Shown piece after piece: positions 8,161 to 15,956 of a stretch of DNA of 36,672 bases; positions within the stretch are counted from its first letter, which is position 1, and every line of letters starts with the position of its first letter. The DNA is from DASRDU01 sp035560235 (GTDB taxonomy: Bacteria; Acidobacteriota; Blastocatellia; RBC074). The position numbers and the translations under genes were made by a program. Location of the stretch: positions 1 to 36,672 of the forward strand of contig DATMAG010000043.1 of NCBI GenBank assembly GCA_035560235.1. The letters are read 5' to 3'. The notes under the pieces are model-generated. The model saw only the letters and a program-made list of their open reading frames with translations. It made no database searches and was not told where the DNA came from.

Positions 8161-9313
8161 CATTCTTCCTGCTGATCGTTTTTTCATCAGCCAGTCCGAA
8201 CAGAACCCACAGATGACGAAAATCCTCAATGTCTGAGGCCATTGCATCGAGCGCCATTCCGGCCAGGCCGCTCCAGACAGCCACGTCGGTCGGGCGCTTC
8301 CGGCCTCGCCATAACAGAATTATCAGCCAGGCGAAAGCAGCGAGCGCGGGCAGCCCCATTGTTGCGGCGATGTTGACCGGGGTCAGATGCGCATCCATCG
8401 TCTGACCGCGATACCGGCCCGGCGATGTTCCGAGGCCGCTGCCCGTCAGCGGATGCGCAATCAGCGTGCGCAGCGAAGTGGTGACATTCTGCCACCGGCT
8501 CGATGGAGTGGCGGTGTCAAAGCGCGCCTGCCACGGGCGTGTCGGATCAAGCTTCAGATTCCAGAAAGTCAGCCCCGCAATCACGCTGATGATGACCGCA
8601 GCATAAATTCCGGCCAGCACACGCTGTCGCCGTGTCGCGGCGGCCCTGATGGCAGCGGCCACTGAAAAGGCCAGGATGCTCCGCGAAAAGGTCAGCAGAA
8701 CAGTCACCCACAGCGCAGCCTGTGTGATCCGCCGCAGCCTGCCTGGCAGCCTTGCATCCGCGCGGGCGACAACCGCCGAAGCAAAGATGCAGTAATTTGC
8801 GAGCAGGTTCGGATTGTAAGTTCCGGCCTGCAACCGCACATACCAGCGCGAGGCAGTCAGATCGCCGTAATGACCGGTCAGACGGGTCGGGACTCCTGCA
8901 TAAAAAAGTCCCAGTCCGACGAGCGCCGCAGCGACCGTCAGCAGCGAGGTCACCACTGTGACCAGCACGATCAGATGCGAAACATTCGGGCGCGCTGCCA
9001 GATCAGAAGTGATTACCAGCAGTGTACACAGTTCAGCCAGCCCGAGCAGCTTCAATGCTCCGCTCGCACGATCCGGCGCAGCGAGCAGCGAAAGCGCCGC
9101 TGCCGCCAGATACAAAATCAGCGCCGCGTGAATCCAGCGCAGGCGCAGCGGCTGTCGGCTTCGGTAACGCTCGACGGCCCACAGCAGCGCAGTCAGGGCA
9201 AAGACGGCATCGCTCCATTGCGCGTGCTGATGCAGCCAGGGAAAAGGCGGGAACCAGCACCAGGGCAGCAGTGCCAGCGAGACGAGACAGAGCAGAATTA
9301 CAAGATGTGACAT
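8150..9313 (-). CDS. O-antigen ligase-like (Wzy_C) membrane protein
   Basis: A 387-residue polytopic protein with about ten hydrophobic segments. Family landmarks are GTYNPNLLANY (about 165-175), LLTFSRSILAF in the middle, HPLTGSGLGTSPGRY before the large periplasmic loop, and HLTPVNIAATMGLPAL, which corresponds to the HN..L...E.G..G motif of O-antigen ligases and polymerases. These proteins join glycan chains to lipid A-core or polymerise surface glycans on the periplasmic side. It shares the strand with a glycosyltransferase at 10182-10946. Its N-terminus (LVSLALLPWCWF) is duplicated as a relic at 10075-10152. Donor and acceptor glycan cannot be predicted. Confidence 0.8.
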   Translation of the reverse strand: MSHLVILLCLVSLALLPWCWFPPFPWLHQHAQWSDAVFALTALLWAVERYRSRQPLRLRWIHAALILYLAAAALSLLAAPDRASGALKLLGLAELCTLLVITSDLAARPNVSHLIVLVTVVTSLLTVAAALVGLGLFYAGVPTRLTGHYGDLTASRWYVRLQAGTYNPNLLANYCIFASAVVARADARLPGRLRRITQAALWVTVLLTFSRSILAFSVAAAIRAAATRRQRVLAGIYAAVIISVIAGLTFWNLKLDPTRPWQARFDTATPSSRWQNVTTSLRTLIAHPLTGSGLGTSPGRYRGQTMDAHLTPVNIAATMGLPALAAFAWLIILLWRGRKRPTDVAVWSGLAGMALDAMASDIEDFRHLWVLFGLADEKTISRKNEER

Positions 9314-9391
9314 TTACTGTACTCAGGTTCCGCTGACAGTCAGGCAGGAAGGAGGAACTCAGAACACTGCGTGAAGCAGAATCGGGCAAAA

Positions 9392-9751
9392 TCAAAGACT
9401 TTCAACTCTCACCTCCCGGGTCTGCTCATCCAGTTCGATCCGGCAACCGGCAAGCAGTTTCATCCCGAGCAGCGAATCACCGGCAGGCGGGCCAGCCAGG
9501 ACCGAAACCCGCACAGCTCGGCCAAGCCAGTTCAGATGAGCTTCATACAAGTCGGCAATGATCACGCTCCCATCAGCCAGTTCAACTGAACCGCTCATGA
9601 CAAAAGGCAAAGCCCAGGCTGTGACCAGATTTTCCGGCAGATACAGATAATCGTTGAAACCCGTATCAATCACTACTTCATGAGCCTGCCCGGCTTCAGA
9701 GATTTCGAATTCCAGCAGCGGAGTGTCATCCGCATCCAGTCTGCCTTTCAC
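9392..9751 (-). CDS. Clan AA (retropepsin-like) aspartic protease domain protein
   Basis: A 119-residue single-domain protein. It shows the aspartic-protease motif VVIDTGFNDYLYLP (about residues 26-39), the flap-like ELADGSVIIADLY, and LLGMKLLAGCRIELD near the C-terminus, which matches the second conserved hydrophobic-Gly element of retropepsin-like folds. Such monomers would act as dimers. No signal peptide is present. Its start overlaps the stop of the upstream gene (9748-10065) by 4 bp, so the two are translationally coupled. Stand-alone clan-AA proteases are frequent in Cyanobacteria and Acidobacteriota, with unknown substrates. The catalytic triplet is DTG. Confidence 0.8.
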   Translation of the reverse strand: MKGRLDADDTPLLEFEISEAGQAHEVVIDTGFNDYLYLPENLVTAWALPFVMSGSVELADGSVIIADLYEAHLNWLGRAVRVSVLAGPPAGDSLLGMKLLAGCRIELDEQTREVRVESL

Positions 9752-10041
9752 GGCTGCCCTCCGGTCACCCGGGGCGTATGTGCCCGAATGATCGCCCGGC
9801 TTCCGACCCTGCGCCCGTAAATTTCACCCCGGCCGGCCTCAGGATATTTCCGACGCAACTGATCAGCCGCGTCGAGCAGTGTGGGGCCGAGAAAATATTC
9901 CTGACTGGGCAGATGGATTGCCACTACCTGTCCGTCGAAGGCAGGTTCCAGCAGGGCTTTGAGCCGCGTTTCATAAATTGAATCACCGAGCCGCGCAGCT
10001 TCTTCCCGAATCAGATTCTGATCAGTCTGCAGAGTTGGCAT
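9748..10041 (-). CDS. Small protein coupled to the aspartic protease
   Basis: A 97-residue soluble protein starting at MPTLQTDQN; an in-frame upstream ATG at 10065 adds eight residues. The middle part (VVAIHLPSQEYFLG, then TLLDAADQLRRKYPE) reads like the short DUF5678-type proteins found beside clan-AA proteases: a beta pair followed by an amphipathic helix. The C-terminus RVGSRAIIRAH is basic. It overlaps the protease gene by 4 bp, and such pairs often recur together. I do not recognise a precise function. A toxin-antitoxin-like or protease-partner role is possible from the arrangement but not shown. Confidence 0.65.
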   Translation of the reverse strand: MPTLQTDQNLIREEAARLGDSIYETRLKALLEPAFDGQVVAIHLPSQEYFLGPTLLDAADQLRRKYPEAGRGEIYGRRVGSRAIIRAHTPRVTGGQP

Positions 10042-10074
10042 GGACAAAGTATATCCGGCTATCACCGGATGATG

Positions 10075-10152
10075 CTACAGGGATGCTTCAAACCAGCACC
10101 AGGGCAGCAGCGCCAGCGAGACGAGATAAAAAGCCAGGACAGTTTTTTTCAT
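10075..10152 (-). pseudogene. 25-codon relic of an O-antigen-ligase-like gene start
   Basis: A short open frame, ATG at 10152 to TAG at 10075, encodes MKKTVLAFYLVSLALLPWCW plus five residues. The stretch LVSLALLPWCWF is identical to the N-terminus of the ligase at 8150-9313, and about 40 bp of DNA (10088-10127) is nearly identical to 9249-9288. It lies 29 bp downstream of the glycosyltransferase gene on the same strand. It is best read as the truncated 5' end of a second ligase copy, left by duplication or by insertion of the protease pair. A functional small membrane peptide cannot be excluded. Confidence 0.6.
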
Positions 10153-10181
10153 GATCACGAGTGAGAAAGAAGGCTCGCGGC

Positions 10182-10946
10182 TCAGTTCCTGTTACGCGAC
10201 GGGAATCGGTTTCTGAAGAGACACCAGAGGACTTTGATTCCATCGCGCCAGCGGATCTTCTTTCCTTCGAGTCTGGTGCGGGGCCGATAGGAGACAGGGA
10301 CTTCAGCAATCCGGTATCCGTCCAGCGCAATCCGGGCGGTGATCTCTGCATCAAAATCAAAACCCGTCGCCCGGAGTTCAAACTTCCGCGCAACGTCTGA
10401 CCTGAAAACCTTGTATGCCGTTCCCATATCGGTCAGTTGCGTCCCGTACAGCAGATTCGTCACCAGCGTCAGCACCCGGTTGGCAATGCGGCGTGAAAAT
10501 CTCACTTTGTTTCCACGCAGCATAAAGCGCGAACCATACACCACCGAAACATCCTGGCTCAGAATCGGCTGCAGCAGCTTTGCATACTCCTGCGGATCGA
10601 GTTCCAGATCTGCATCCTGAATCAGAATGATGTCACCCGCTGCCAGCGCCAGCCCTTTGCGCACGGCTGCGCCCTTGCCAAGATTGGTCGGCGAAGCGCA
10701 GAAGCGTGTGATCTCACTGCCCATTTCGCGCAGCACCCGGGGCGTCTCGTCCGTTGATCCATCGTCCACGACAATTACTTCCTTCGCAATCGGCAGCCTG
10801 ACGGCCACCACCTGACGAATCACCTCGGCCACGGTTGACTGTTCGTTGTAGACAGGAATGATGACGGACAGCAGATAATCCCGCGGCTGTTCCAGCAGAC
10901 TGTCTGCTGCAACTGCCGGATCAGCGCTGGATCTTTTACAGGTCAT
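10182..10946 (-). CDS. Family 2 glycosyltransferase (DPM1/polyprenyl-phosphate type)
   Basis: A 254-residue GT-A fold enzyme. Motifs in order: SVIIPVYNEQSTV (about 27-39), VIVVDDGSTD (59-68), NLGKGAAVRKGL, the metal-binding IQDADLELDP, VVYGSRF, and TDMGTAYKVFR. The C-terminus IRWRDGIKVLWCLFRNRF is typical of dolichol/undecaprenyl-phosphate sugar transferases without a membrane anchor. It would transfer a hexose from a nucleotide sugar to a lipid carrier on the cytoplasmic face, fitting the ligase gene nearby. The N-terminal 25 residues are not conserved in the family, so a start at an internal codon is possible. Confidence 0.88.
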   Translation of the reverse strand: MTCKRSSADPAVAADSLLEQPRDYLLSVIIPVYNEQSTVAEVIRQVVAVRLPIAKEVIVVDDGSTDETPRVLREMGSEITRFCASPTNLGKGAAVRKGLALAAGDIILIQDADLELDPQEYAKLLQPILSQDVSVVYGSRFMLRGNKVRFSRRIANRVLTLVTNLLYGTQLTDMGTAYKVFRSDVARKFELRATGFDFDAEITARIALDGYRIAEVPVSYRPRTRLEGKKIRWRDGIKVLWCLFRNRFPSRNRN

Positions 10947-11226
10947 GTCTTGCAGAGTACCGAAAACAAGGCTTCAAAATGAGCAGGCCTGCAGATGCTG
11001 GTGCGAGGTCAGAGGGTTGATCTTATAAATGGTCATCAGGAAGATTCTGCCAGAGCCTGTGACCAGGTCGAATCCTCACTGTGATGGTTCTGTTGCTGGC
11101 TGCCGGGGCAGTTTAACTCAGACCGAAGCCGCACCTCAACAAGCACGGCTTTCCATTTCCTCTTTGCGTCACTTCGTGTAATTTCACCGTCAGCATTTAT
11201 CCCAGTCAGTGAAAGGATCACAAACA

Positions 11227-12051
11227 ATGAAACTGCTTGAAGGCAAATCTGCCATCGTTACCGGTTCCGGTCGCGGTATTGGTCGGGCCATTGCCACGCT
11301 GTTTGCCGAACACGGCGCGCACGTCATCGTCAATGACCTCGACGGCGAAGTCGCTGAAGGCGTCGTCAATTCGATCAATGCCGCAGGCGGCGTCGCCCGC
11401 GCCTGTGTCGGCAGCGTCACTGCGCCTGACTTTCCTGAAAAGATCGTTCGCGCCGCTGTCGAGGAGTTCGGCAAGCTCGACATCATCGTCAACAACGCGG
11501 GCTACACGTGGGACGCAGTCATTCAGAACTGCACCGATGAGATGTGGGACGCGATGATCGACGTGCATCTGAAAGCGCCGTTCAGAATCATTCGCGCGGC
11601 GACGCCTTACATGCGCGAAGTGGCAAAACAGGAACTCGCCGAAGGACGACGGGTTCACCGCAAGATCATCAACGTCTCGTCAACCTCGGGGGTGGCTGGC
11701 AATCCGGGTCAGGTCAATTATTCGGCGGGCAAGATGGGCATTGTCGGCGTCACCAAAACCCTGGCGAAGGAGTGGGGCCGCTTCAGCATCAACGTCAATG
11801 CGGTGGCTTACGGATTCATCGAGACGCGCCTGACCGCCGCGAAGGAATCACAGTCGAAGGTTCATATTGGCGAGAACGAAATTCAGCTTGGCATTCCTGA
11901 AGAGCGCCGACAGATGGCCGCGCAATTCATCCCGCTCGGACGCGCAGGCACGCCCGAAGAGGCCGCCGGGCCGGTGCTGTTTCTCGCTTCACCACTGTCG
12001 GATTACGTCACCGGTCACGTCCTGCTCGTGACCGGCGGATCGTATCTGTAA
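11227..12051 (+). CDS. SDR-family oxidoreductase (FabG-like)
   Basis: A 274-residue short-chain dehydrogenase. It has the cofactor motif TGSGRGIGRA, the NNAG motif (IIVNNAGYTWD), catalytic Ser in NVSSTSGVAG and the Tyr/Lys pair in YSAGKMG, and ends with the usual VTGHVLLVTGG. It resembles 3-oxoacyl-ACP reductases but is longer because of an insertion after the catalytic Tyr region (TAAKESQSKVHIGENEIQLG), so it probably acts on another 3-hydroxyacyl or polyketide-like substrate. The start at 11227 has AGGA 9 nt upstream. Preference for NADP or NAD cannot be set from sequence. It is monocistronic by appearance. Confidence 0.9.
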   Translation: MKLLEGKSAIVTGSGRGIGRAIATLFAEHGAHVIVNDLDGEVAEGVVNSINAAGGVARACVGSVTAPDFPEKIVRAAVEEFGKLDIIVNNAGYTWDAVIQNCTDEMWDAMIDVHLKAPFRIIRAATPYMREVAKQELAEGRRVHRKIINVSSTSGVAGNPGQVNYSAGKMGIVGVTKTLAKEWGRFSINVNAVAYGFIETRLTAAKESQSKVHIGENEIQLGIPEERRQMAAQFIPLGRAGTPEEAAGPVLFLASPLSDYVTGHVLLVTGGSYL

Positions 12052-12062
12052 GGGTTCAATTT

Positions 12063-12213
12063 CATCCACGTAGCCACACGAAGAAGCACAAAGAAGAAGC
12101 AGACAGGATGAACAGGATATGCAGGATTGTTACTCTGAAAAATCTGTTTCATCCTGACCATCCTGTAAATCCTGTCAAAAATCTTCGTGCTGTTTCGAGT
12201 GACTTCGTGGATG
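12063..12213. repeat. Composite quasi-palindrome of two word families
   Basis: The left half runs through variants of CACGAAG and then ACAGGATGA words; the right half runs through ATCCTGT words and then CTTCGTG words. The halves are therefore imperfect reverse complements of each other with several indels (for example CATCCACG at the left end and CGTGGATG at the right end). It fills the gap between the SDR gene and the BNR pseudogene. Its architecture matches the other word-based hairpins of the window. Confidence 0.7.
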
Positions 12214-12232
12214 TTCTGCCGTGGAGGCCAAA

Positions 12233-13068
12233 ATGCGACGAATCACCACGCCCCTTATTCGTTGTGCCATTCTTTTTTCACTCTGCGCGACGCTGCCTGC
12301 ACTCAAACCATTTACTTCAGCAGTCCAAAGTACGACGCTTCATTTTTCAATGCGCTCAAATGGCGCAGCATCGGCCCGGCGCGCGGCGGGCGCTCCATTG
12401 CCTGCGCGGGCAGCACGAATCGCCCGTTTGAATATTACTTCGGCGCGGTCGGCGGCGGGTTGTGGAAGACCAGTGATGGCGGCGTGACGTGGCGACCCGT
12501 CACTGACGGGCAGATCAAAAGCTCATCGGTCGGCGCGGTCGCGGTGTCAGAATCGAATCCTGATGTCGTTTACATCGGGATGGGTGAAACCGAATTGCGC
12601 GGCAACATCATGCAGGGCGATGGCGTGTATAAATCCACCGATGCCGGAAAGACCTGGCAGCACGCCGGCCTGAGCGACACGCAGGCGATTTCACGCATTC
12701 GCATTCATCCGACCAACCCCGACATCGTTTATGTTGCCGCGCTCGGCCATCCTTACGGGCCGAACGATGAACACGGCGTTTTTAAATCAACCGACGGCAG
12801 CAAATCGTGGCGCAGGGTTCTATTCAAAAGCAGCAGGGCCGGAGCCGTTGACCTCAGCCTCGATCCGAACAATCCGCAGGTGGTGTTTGCCGCGATCTGG
12901 GATGTCTACCGCTATGCCGACCCGAAGGAGCGCGACACGGTTGATGAACAGCGCGTGCGGCTTGATAACGTGCTGAAAAGCGATCTGGCGCAATTCAACA
13001 AGCTGCTCGCTGAGCGCGGACTGGAACCGGTTGGCGCGGGAAGCATCAGAAATCCCGGGACCCGATAG
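12233..13068 (+). pseudogene. BNR/sortilin-like secreted hydrolase, frameshifted and internally deleted
   Basis: The signal peptide (MRRITTPLIRCAILFSLCAT) lies in frame 2 from 12233, while the mature part (SSPKYDASFFNALKWRSIGP and onward) lies in frame 1, so a 1-base change occurred at about 12320-12345. The body has BNR/Asp-box repeats (GLWKTSDGGVTW, GVYKSTDAGKTW, GVFKSTDGSKSW) as in VPS10/sortilin-like glycosyl-hydrolase-related proteins of about 1,000 residues. Here only about 260 residues remain; after WDVYR the sequence jumps to NKLLAERGLEPVG, which looks like the end of such proteins. This suggests an internal deletion joining the first propeller blades to the C-terminus. Confidence 0.7.
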
Positions 13069-13093
13069 CGCGTCACTTCAGGGGGTTCACCTT

Positions 13094-15034
13094 ATGTTCA
13101 GGAAACATCAGCGCCTGCTCTCTGTACTTCTGTTTCTGTTCGTTGCTGCAATTCGCGTGACTGCTGCCGCGCCAGGCACACCGACCCTGCGCATTGCGGT
13201 TGATCAGTTCGGCTATCTGCCGGTGATGGTCAAGATCGCCGTGATCTCAAGCCCGCAGCAGGGCTTCAATGCGGGTGAGACTTACACTCCTGGCCCGACG
13301 CTGGAGGTCAGAAGATGGGATACAAATCAGGCAGTCTTTTCCGGCCCCGCCGCAGCCTGGATGAACGGCGCGGTTCACGATCAGTCGGGCGACAGGGTCT
13401 GGTGGTTCGACTTCTCTGCGCTGACCTGTCCTGGCACTTACTACGTCTATGATCCGGCCAGTGACAAGCGGTCATACGTCTTCGAGATTCGCCAGGATGT
13501 TTACCGCGAGGTGATCAGACAGGCCGCGCGGATGTTCTATTACCAGCGTTGCGGCGTGGCGAAGCAGCCGCCTTCTGCCGATGCGCGCTGGGCCGATGCG
13601 CCTTGTCACACCCGTTCGACTCAGGATGTGAAGTGCCGTCTGGTGACGGCGCAGAATGATGCTTCGACTGAAAGAGACCTGTCCGGCGGCTGGCACGACG
13701 CAGGCGATTACAACAAGTACACCAACTTTACGACCGGCACGCTCTCCGATCTGCTTTTCGCTTATCAGTTCAATCCGGCAGTGTGGGGCGATGACTTCGA
13801 CATTCCTGAATCAGGCAACGGAATTCCGGATATTCTCGATGAAATCAAATGGGAGCTGGACTGGCTGCTGAAGATGCAGAACAGCAACGGTTCAGTGCTG
13901 AGCAAGGTTTCGGTCACTCAGTTCCAGGCTGCGTCTCCGGCCAGCGCCGACGCCGCACCGAGATATTACGGCGCGGCCAGCACTTCCGCCACGCTCTCCG
14001 CTGCCAGGGCCTTTGCTCACGCGGCCATTATCTTTCAGCCCTCCAATGCGACTTACGCCGATAAGCTGCGCGCCGCCGCGCTCGCCGCCTGGCAGTGGGC
14101 CGAAGCCAGTCCGAATGTGATCTTCAGTAACACCGGTTTTTCGAGCGCTGACCCTGAAGTGGATGATTACACACGCGGCATGTACAAACTGAGCGCCGCA
14201 GTTTTTCTCTATGCTCTGACGCAGGAAGATCGCTTCAAAACTTACGTTGAAAGCAACTACACGAACCTGCACGCGATGCAGTGGACGTACTGGTTCTCCT
14301 ATGAATCCACGTTTCAGGATGCCCTGCTCTACTACACCACACTGCCCGGCGTCAGTGCCTCGCTCATCAATGCCGTGCGCTCCAGCAAGCAGGCGGCAAT
14401 TGGCCACAGCGAATTTTACGGAGCCTGGGCGAACCTGACGGATGCTTATCGCGCTTATCTGAAGAATGACGATTACGTCTGGGGCAGCAATCAGGTGAAG
14501 AGTCAGGTCGGGATGGTGCTGCTCAGTCAGGCGATCTACAACCTGGATCCGGAGAATGCGGTGAACTATCGGGCCGCAGGCGCGGGCTATCTGCATTACC
14601 TGCACGGCGTCAATCCGCTGACGATGGTGCATCTGACACGGATGTACGATTACGGCGCTGAACGCTCGGCCAATGAAATGTATCACTCCTGGTTTGGGGA
14701 CGGCACGTTGTTCGATAATGCGCTGACTTCGCTCTACGGCCCGCCGCCCGGTTATGTTATGGGTGGAGCAAACAAAAACTATCTGCCCGATGCACAATAC
14801 AACGGCCCGCCGATCTCGCCGCCGATGAATCAGCCCGCGCAGAAGGCTTATAAGGACTGGAACACCAGCTGGCCCGAAAACTCCTGGCAGATCACCGAAC
14901 CGGCAATCTACTATCAGGCCGCGTACCTGAAACTGCTCGCGACAACAATCAGTCAGCACACTTCACGCAGCCGGGCATTCTGCCTGCCCGTAATGAATGG
15001 TCCGCGCAGAGCCGTTTCAAGAAGAGTGCTGTGA
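13094..15034 (+). CDS. Glycoside hydrolase family 9 (endoglucanase-like), secreted
   Basis: A 646-residue exported enzyme acting on beta-1,4-glucans or related polysaccharides. Signal peptide about 1-31 (LLSVLLFLFVAAIRVTAAAP); an Ig-like CelD_N domain about 35-145 (VDQFGYLP and CPGTYYVYD); then the (alpha/alpha)6 GH9 barrel. Catalytic landmarks: GGWHDAGDYNKYT with D202 and D205, HGVNPLTMVH, and SWQITEPAIYYQAAYL with E602 as the likely proton donor. AGGGGG precedes the chosen ATG; the frame extends further upstream into the pseudogene. The last 25 residues are basic and not conserved. Its end is close to, or overlaps, the next gene. Confidence 0.92.
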   Translation: MFRKHQRLLSVLLFLFVAAIRVTAAAPGTPTLRIAVDQFGYLPVMVKIAVISSPQQGFNAGETYTPGPTLEVRRWDTNQAVFSGPAAAWMNGAVHDQSGDRVWWFDFSALTCPGTYYVYDPASDKRSYVFEIRQDVYREVIRQAARMFYYQRCGVAKQPPSADARWADAPCHTRSTQDVKCRLVTAQNDASTERDLSGGWHDAGDYNKYTNFTTGTLSDLLFAYQFNPAVWGDDFDIPESGNGIPDILDEIKWELDWLLKMQNSNGSVLSKVSVTQFQAASPASADAAPRYYGAASTSATLSAARAFAHAAIIFQPSNATYADKLRAAALAAWQWAEASPNVIFSNTGFSSADPEVDDYTRGMYKLSAAVFLYALTQEDRFKTYVESNYTNLHAMQWTYWFSYESTFQDALLYYTTLPGVSASLINAVRSSKQAAIGHSEFYGAWANLTDAYRAYLKNDDYVWGSNQVKSQVGMVLLSQAIYNLDPENAVNYRAAGAGYLHYLHGVNPLTMVHLTRMYDYGAERSANEMYHSWFGDGTLFDNALTSLYGPPPGYVMGGANKNYLPDAQYNGPPISPPMNQPAQKAYKDWNTSWPENSWQITEPAIYYQAAYLKLLATTISQHTSRSRAFCLPVMNGPRRAVSRRVL

Positions 15035-15062
15035 CTGTACTGAGGCGCGAACCATCAGCCCC

Positions 15063-15941
15063 GTGACTGAAGCAAAGGAATACTTTCATCATTCACTGCT
15101 CGCCTTTGGCCACGGCGAGGTCAGACTCGCGGCTGAACTGGCGGCAAAGGCGGCGCGGCAGGAACCGGAGAGCCGCGTCTTCTCGCAGGCGGCGAAGTAT
15201 CTGGCCCGCGTTCTCGCTGAAGGCAGAGCGCAGGTTTATGATGTGCCTGCAGCGTTTTCGGCTTTTATCCAGAGCGGCGGCAACATTCAGCTTTATGAAG
15301 CAGTCAGTTCGGCGCTGCGACGTGTGTATCAGGAATATGATTCGCTCAGCCTGCTCGACATTGGTGCAGGCGACGGGCGCGCGCTGCTGCCTGCGCTGAC
15401 CGCGAATGTAGTGCGACTGGAGGTGATTGAACCATCAGCGGCAATGCTCGGTGCGCTCAGGTATGCGCTCGATGAGTGCAGGCTGCCGTATTGCGCATTC
15501 AATGGCACGCTGCAGCAGTTCACTCAGCACTCAAAGGATCAGCGGGAAGTCATTCAGGCGACATTCAGTCTGCAGTCAGTTCATCCCGCTGAGCGCCCTG
15601 CTTTGTTCAGATGGCTGCGCGCACACGGACGGCGACTGCTGATCGTCGAATTCGATGTGCCTCAGTTCACGGAAATGTATGCGCCGGAACACGTGCAGTA
15701 TGTCCTTGAGCGTTACGAGCGCGGGCTGGCTGAGTACCCTGATGATGATCTGGTCGCGCAGGGTTTTCTGATTCCGGTGATGTTCGGATATTTCGATCCG
15801 ACAGCAGAGCGAACGAATTATGAACAACCGATCCGAACGTGGATGGAGCAGTTGCAGGAAGCCGGCTTTACTCAGGTCACCGCACATTCACTTTCTGATT
15901 ACTGGTGGGCAACGGCATTTCTGATTGATGCCCGCCACTGA
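15063..15941 (+). CDS. Class I SAM-dependent methyltransferase
   Basis: About 292 residues from a GTG start at 15063. The N-terminal 60 residues form a helical, TPR-like segment (AAELAAKAARQEPESRVFSQAAKYLARV). The Rossmann core starts with motif I LLDIGAGDGRALLPAL, then VIEPSAAML, and later RRLLIVEFDVP. The C-terminus (GFTQVTAHSLSDYWWATAFL) is as in small-molecule methyltransferases. The substrate is unknown. The frame also has an ATG at 14997, but that start overlaps the GH9 gene and would add a Cys-rich, non-conserved stretch. It sits 28 bp after the GH9 stop and 15 bp before the CoA racemase gene, so it may be part of one transcript. Confidence 0.8.
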   Translation: MTEAKEYFHHSLLAFGHGEVRLAAELAAKAARQEPESRVFSQAAKYLARVLAEGRAQVYDVPAAFSAFIQSGGNIQLYEAVSSALRRVYQEYDSLSLLDIGAGDGRALLPALTANVVRLEVIEPSAAMLGALRYALDECRLPYCAFNGTLQQFTQHSKDQREVIQATFSLQSVHPAERPALFRWLRAHGRRLLIVEFDVPQFTEMYAPEHVQYVLERYERGLAEYPDDDLVAQGFLIPVMFGYFDPTAERTNYEQPIRTWMEQLQEAGFTQVTAHSLSDYWWATAFLIDARH

Positions 15942-15956
15942 CCACTGAACAACTTT

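Noticed and set aside
13892..14959. A 355-codon minus-strand ORF within the GH9 gene
   Set aside because: It lies antisense to conserved GH9 catalytic regions and resembles no family.
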